Positions 35,313 through 37,508 of a stretch of DNA of 37,508 nucleotides are shown in pieces. A program made the translations under genes and the position numbers. The stretch is taken from assembly GCA_020846335.1 (NCBI GenBank), contig JADLED010000340.1:1-37508 (forward strand), written 5' to 3'. Under the pieces are notes generated by a model, which had not been told where the DNA came from, ran no database searches, and was given only the letters and a program-made list of their open reading frames with translations. Source of the DNA: Bacteroidia bacterium (GTDB lineage Bacteria > Bacteroidota > Bacteroidia > B-17B0 > Aurantibacillaceae). How positions within the stretch are numbered: position 1 is the stretch's first letter; each line of letters opens with the position of its first letter.

Positions 35313-36179
35313 TTAACTCCAGGCATAAAGTTTTTTTCTATCGTGTGAAAAAGAAAGAAATCCTCCAAGCGTGATGCGCGAAGGTGCTTCTTCAACCGTT
35401 TCCACCCGGTGCCAGATTTTACCACCCGAAAAAACAACCAGGCTTCCGGCCTTAGCAGGAATCGACATGCGTTTGAGATGTTTTGTATCGTCAAAGGCCA
35501 ATTGGTGTCCGTCTTCAAGAATTATCTCATGATCGGTTGGACGTTTTTGTTTTTCGTTCCATAGTATATCAAATAGTGTCAGTTCTCCTCCGGTTCCCGG
35601 TTCCTGAAGGACAATAAAAAAGCTCAATTGGTTATCGGGTATTGTAAAAGTGCTTAGGCGGTTAAAAAAATCAGGAAATTCATGAAAGAAAAGGTTCTCG
35701 CAATGTGCCTTAAGACAGCCACCTCCTGCAAAGAGTTCTCTGAAAGTAAAAGGAATATAATTCCCGCCAGATTTCATTTCACGAGGAATTTCGAACTGTG
35801 GTGCGTTTTTTATTTTTGAAAAAAGAGATGCAAGTTTTCCAAAAATATCGATACCAAATTTGCTGTTAAAGCCGGAAATAAAATCAGAACTGTTTTCGAA
35901 ATAATCTTTTTCGCTGAGTGTATTTTGTTTTACCATTTGAGCAAACTGGGCAAAACTTATTGGATAGGTATTAAATCTGGGATTAATTTTAATGAGTTTT
36001 TCTTCATGCAAGTCTCTGAATCCATTTACTATTTCAGAGATTTCACTTCCATCCAAAAAATCAGTTACAACAAATCCATTTATTGTATCCGAAAGCAACA
36101 AATTCAGATCCAAAGCCCCATTCAGGACTTCAGCAGTGGAAAAACGTTCAATAGTGTATAGTTCTGTGTCGCTTTGCAT
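35313..36179 (-). CDS. 2OG-Fe(II) oxygenase-like protein
   Basis: A 288-aa probable Fe(II)/2-oxoglutarate-dependent oxygenase. The double-stranded beta-helix core is in the second half: H159-C-E161 (LKAHCENLFF) as H-x-E metal ligands, H257 (GGKIWHRVE) as distal histidine and R268 (PSRITLGGF) as 2-oxoglutarate ligand. The first ~130 residues are an uncharacterised helical extension. Unlike its downstream partner, the facial triad is complete. ATG start at 36179; the UbiA gene ends 88 bp upstream. The substrate is unknown; pairing with a second dioxygenase suggests consecutive oxidations or a heteromeric enzyme. Family assignment rests on motif order only. Confidence 0.7.
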   Translation of the reverse strand: MQSDTELYTIERFSTAEVLNGALDLNLLLSDTINGFVVTDFLDGSEISEIVNGFRDLHEEKLIKINPRFNTYPISFAQFAQMVKQNTLSEKDYFENSSDFISGFNSKFGIDIFGKLASLFSKIKNAPQFEIPREMKSGGNYIPFTFRELFAGGGCLKAHCENLFFHEFPDFFNRLSTFTIPDNQLSFFIVLQEPGTGGELTLFDILWNEKQKRPTDHEIILEDGHQLAFDDTKHLKRMSIPAKAGSLVVFSGGKIWHRVETVEEAPSRITLGGFLSFSHDRKKLYAWS

Positions 36180-36267
36180 TCGTTTATTAATTTAATCCCG
36201 AAGACATAAAGGTAAATAATAATTTCCGGGATAAACTATGGGGGTTTTCATATAAATAGGACGTTCC

Positions 36268-37080
36268 TTAAAAAATATGAGGAGCAATAAAGCGGTACAA
36301 AGCCAGCAATGGTGGGATATGAAACAACCAGCGTGGTGACTGGGGCTTTACAAAAATAATCAGTATGCAGTAAACAACAGTGGAGTCGCTCACCGTTTTG
36401 CCGAATACAAGCAGATCAATCAGAATAAGAGCCAGCAAATAAATTTTTGTGGCCAGCACCCCAAAAACCACGGGAATTGTACGAACATTTTGAGTTCTGT
36501 CTCCATCCACATCACGTATGTCCCAAAAGGCTTCACCAACCATCACATAAATAAACAGGCCCAGGAAATTTGTTTTAAAAATCTCAAAAAACGCTTGAGT
36601 GGTAGTGGAATAAAAATAGGCCACAAAAGCCAGTGGTAAGGTCCAGATAAAAAGTGCCGAATAAATGTTTTTGAATAAAAGTATATTCTTTGAACGCAAA
36701 TTTTTGTAAACAGGATACGTGTAAAGAAAAGTGACAGGAATAAATGGGAGATAAGCTAATACAGAATAGCCTGCGTAGGGTAAAATGAATAGAGGTAAGA
36801 GGCAGAGAATAAAGGAAAGAACAATAAAAAAACGCCGTTCTCCCGGCAATATTGCTTCCTGCGGCTGATTGATGGCATCTAATTTGTAGTCGTAGGCCCG
36901 GTCGAAAATGTAAAGCGCAAAATGCCAGATGAAAAAGGAAATTACAATGGGCCATAGCACCGGTTGCTTAACCGTGTTGGTATAAACATTTATTAAAAGA
37001 AAAAGAAAAATGAGACTTATGTGAATGCGGTATTTTACAAAGGGATAATAAACGCGATTGAGTATGAAGTTAAAAACCAT
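36268..37080 (-). CDS. UbiA-family prenyltransferase, second copy
   Basis: Integral membrane prenyltransferase-like protein of 270 aa with about eight hydrophobic helices. Asp-rich motif 1 reads D60-R-A-Y-D64-Y-K-L-D68 and motif 2 D187-I-R-D190-V-D192-G-D194, followed by RTIPVVFG, a usual UbiA ending. It differs strongly from the UbiA at 25745 and is shorter, so it is not a recent duplicate. It starts 26 bp after the DUF1501 gene. Together with the two downstream dioxygenases it may form a small pathway that prenylates and oxidises a lipid or quinone-like compound; this is inference from gene order. Confidence 0.78.
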   Translation of the reverse strand: MVFNFILNRVYYPFVKYRIHISLIFLFLLINVYTNTVKQPVLWPIVISFFIWHFALYIFDRAYDYKLDAINQPQEAILPGERRFFIVLSFILCLLPLFILPYAGYSVLAYLPFIPVTFLYTYPVYKNLRSKNILLFKNIYSALFIWTLPLAFVAYFYSTTTQAFFEIFKTNFLGLFIYVMVGEAFWDIRDVDGDRTQNVRTIPVVFGVLATKIYLLALILIDLLVFGKTVSDSTVVYCILIIFVKPQSPRWLFHIPPLLALYRFIAPHIF

Positions 37081-37106
37081 TTAATCTGTTTATTTTTCCT
37101 TTACGT

Positions 37107-37508
37107 TTAAGCCTTATTAAAAATTGGGTAATGTTTATATGGTAAATTAAACAGTGCTTCAATTTTTTGTTCTGGCAAGTTAAACAACTCCCGAAGCAAA
37201 GAACCATAATAATTTCTGAAATCTATTTGCATGTCCAATCCACTTTGTTTTTCAACTTCCGCTTTAATTTGCGGCAAATTACCAAGTAATGAATTCTTCA
37301 ACTTGTTTCCAAATAAATAAATGGACGTGGCATCGCCATGATCGGTACCAAAGGCGCTGTTTGATTTTATTTGCCTTCCAAATTCGGAATAGGTCATAAT
37401 GCTGACCTTATCAAACAGTTTAAGAAGCTTAAGGTCTTTTACAAAGGCTTCAATTGCATCTGATAAAATTTTTAAGAAAATACTATGCATGCCCTGAGTA
37501 GGATCTGA
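37107..37508 (-). CDS. DUF1501-domain protein, C-terminal part only
   Basis: The final 133 codons of a gene whose 5' end lies beyond the right edge of the window; the frame is open through base 37508, so an internal Met at 37490 is not the start. MTYSEFGRQIKSNSAFGTDHGDATSIYLFG is the characteristic end of DUF1501 proteins, members of the alkaline phosphatase/sulfatase-like fold that are often exported. The visible GTDHG motif probably carries conserved metal-site residues. Function is not established. The UbiA gene begins 26 bp downstream. Confidence 0.8.
   Translation of the reverse strand, partial: SDPTQGMHSIFLKILSDAIEAFVKDLKLLKLFDKVSIMTYSEFGRQIKSNSAFGTDHGDATSIYLFGNKLKNSLLGNLPQIKAEVEKQSGLDMQIDFRNYYGSLLRELFNLPEQKIEALFNLPYKHYPIFNKA

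Overview
The window reads as chromosome of a Bacteroidota bacterium. The evidence is two secreted proteins with type-B T9SS (gliding-motility-type) C-terminal sorting domains, DUF3667, VPS10/Asp-box and geranylgeranylglycerol-phosphate synthase-like UbiA genes, start regions without clear Shine-Dalgarno sequences, several TAnnTTTG -7 boxes (one with a correctly spaced -33 TTG), frequent TTG starts, and intergenic repeats of the kind common in this phylum. I cannot place it below phylum. No rRNA, tRNA, CRISPR array or prophage was seen.

Layout. 1-3.8 kb: a glycosyltransferase, then a minus-strand regulator/transporter pair, an MntR-type repressor followed by an Nramp transporter fused to a universal-stress domain, with a perfect 16-bp palindrome upstream as probable operator. 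3.8-7.2 kb: exported Asp-box beta-propeller protein. 7.2-10.7 kb (minus): DUF3667 membrane protein, membrane-bound J-domain protein and VWA protein. 10.7-11.2 kb: non-coding, with strong hairpins. 11.2-18.7 kb: two T9SS cargo proteins (Fn3-like; SprB/PKD) flanking a very basic small exported protein and purD. 18.8-23.6 kb: cytochrome c maturation genes ccmB-ccmC-ccmD-ccmE-ccmF, overlapping into DUF2520, kdsC, a RAYT transposase with a perfect hairpin, a UbiA prenyltransferase and maf.

27.5-34.4 kb is the most interesting part: siaC-like (DUF1987), a small TonB-dependent receptor, and a 1064-aa protein joining a periplasmic TPR sensor, a transmembrane helix, a PP2C/SpoIIE phosphatase and a C-terminal SiaB-like kinase, followed by a second siaC-like gene and a stand-alone SiaB-like kinase. 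In Pseudomonas aeruginosa SiaA (phosphatase) and SiaB (kinase) set the phosphorylation of SiaC, which activates the diguanylate cyclase SiaD. Here phosphatase and kinase share one polypeptide, SiaC and SiaB are duplicated, no GGDEF gene is nearby, and an outer-membrane receptor lies inside the operon. I infer an undescribed receptor-linked phospho-switch.

34.4-37.5 kb (minus): two adjacent Fe(II)/2-oxoglutarate-type dioxygenases (one with Asn in place of the usual Asp iron ligand), a second UbiA-family prenyltransferase, and the C-terminal part of a DUF1501 protein cut by the window edge.
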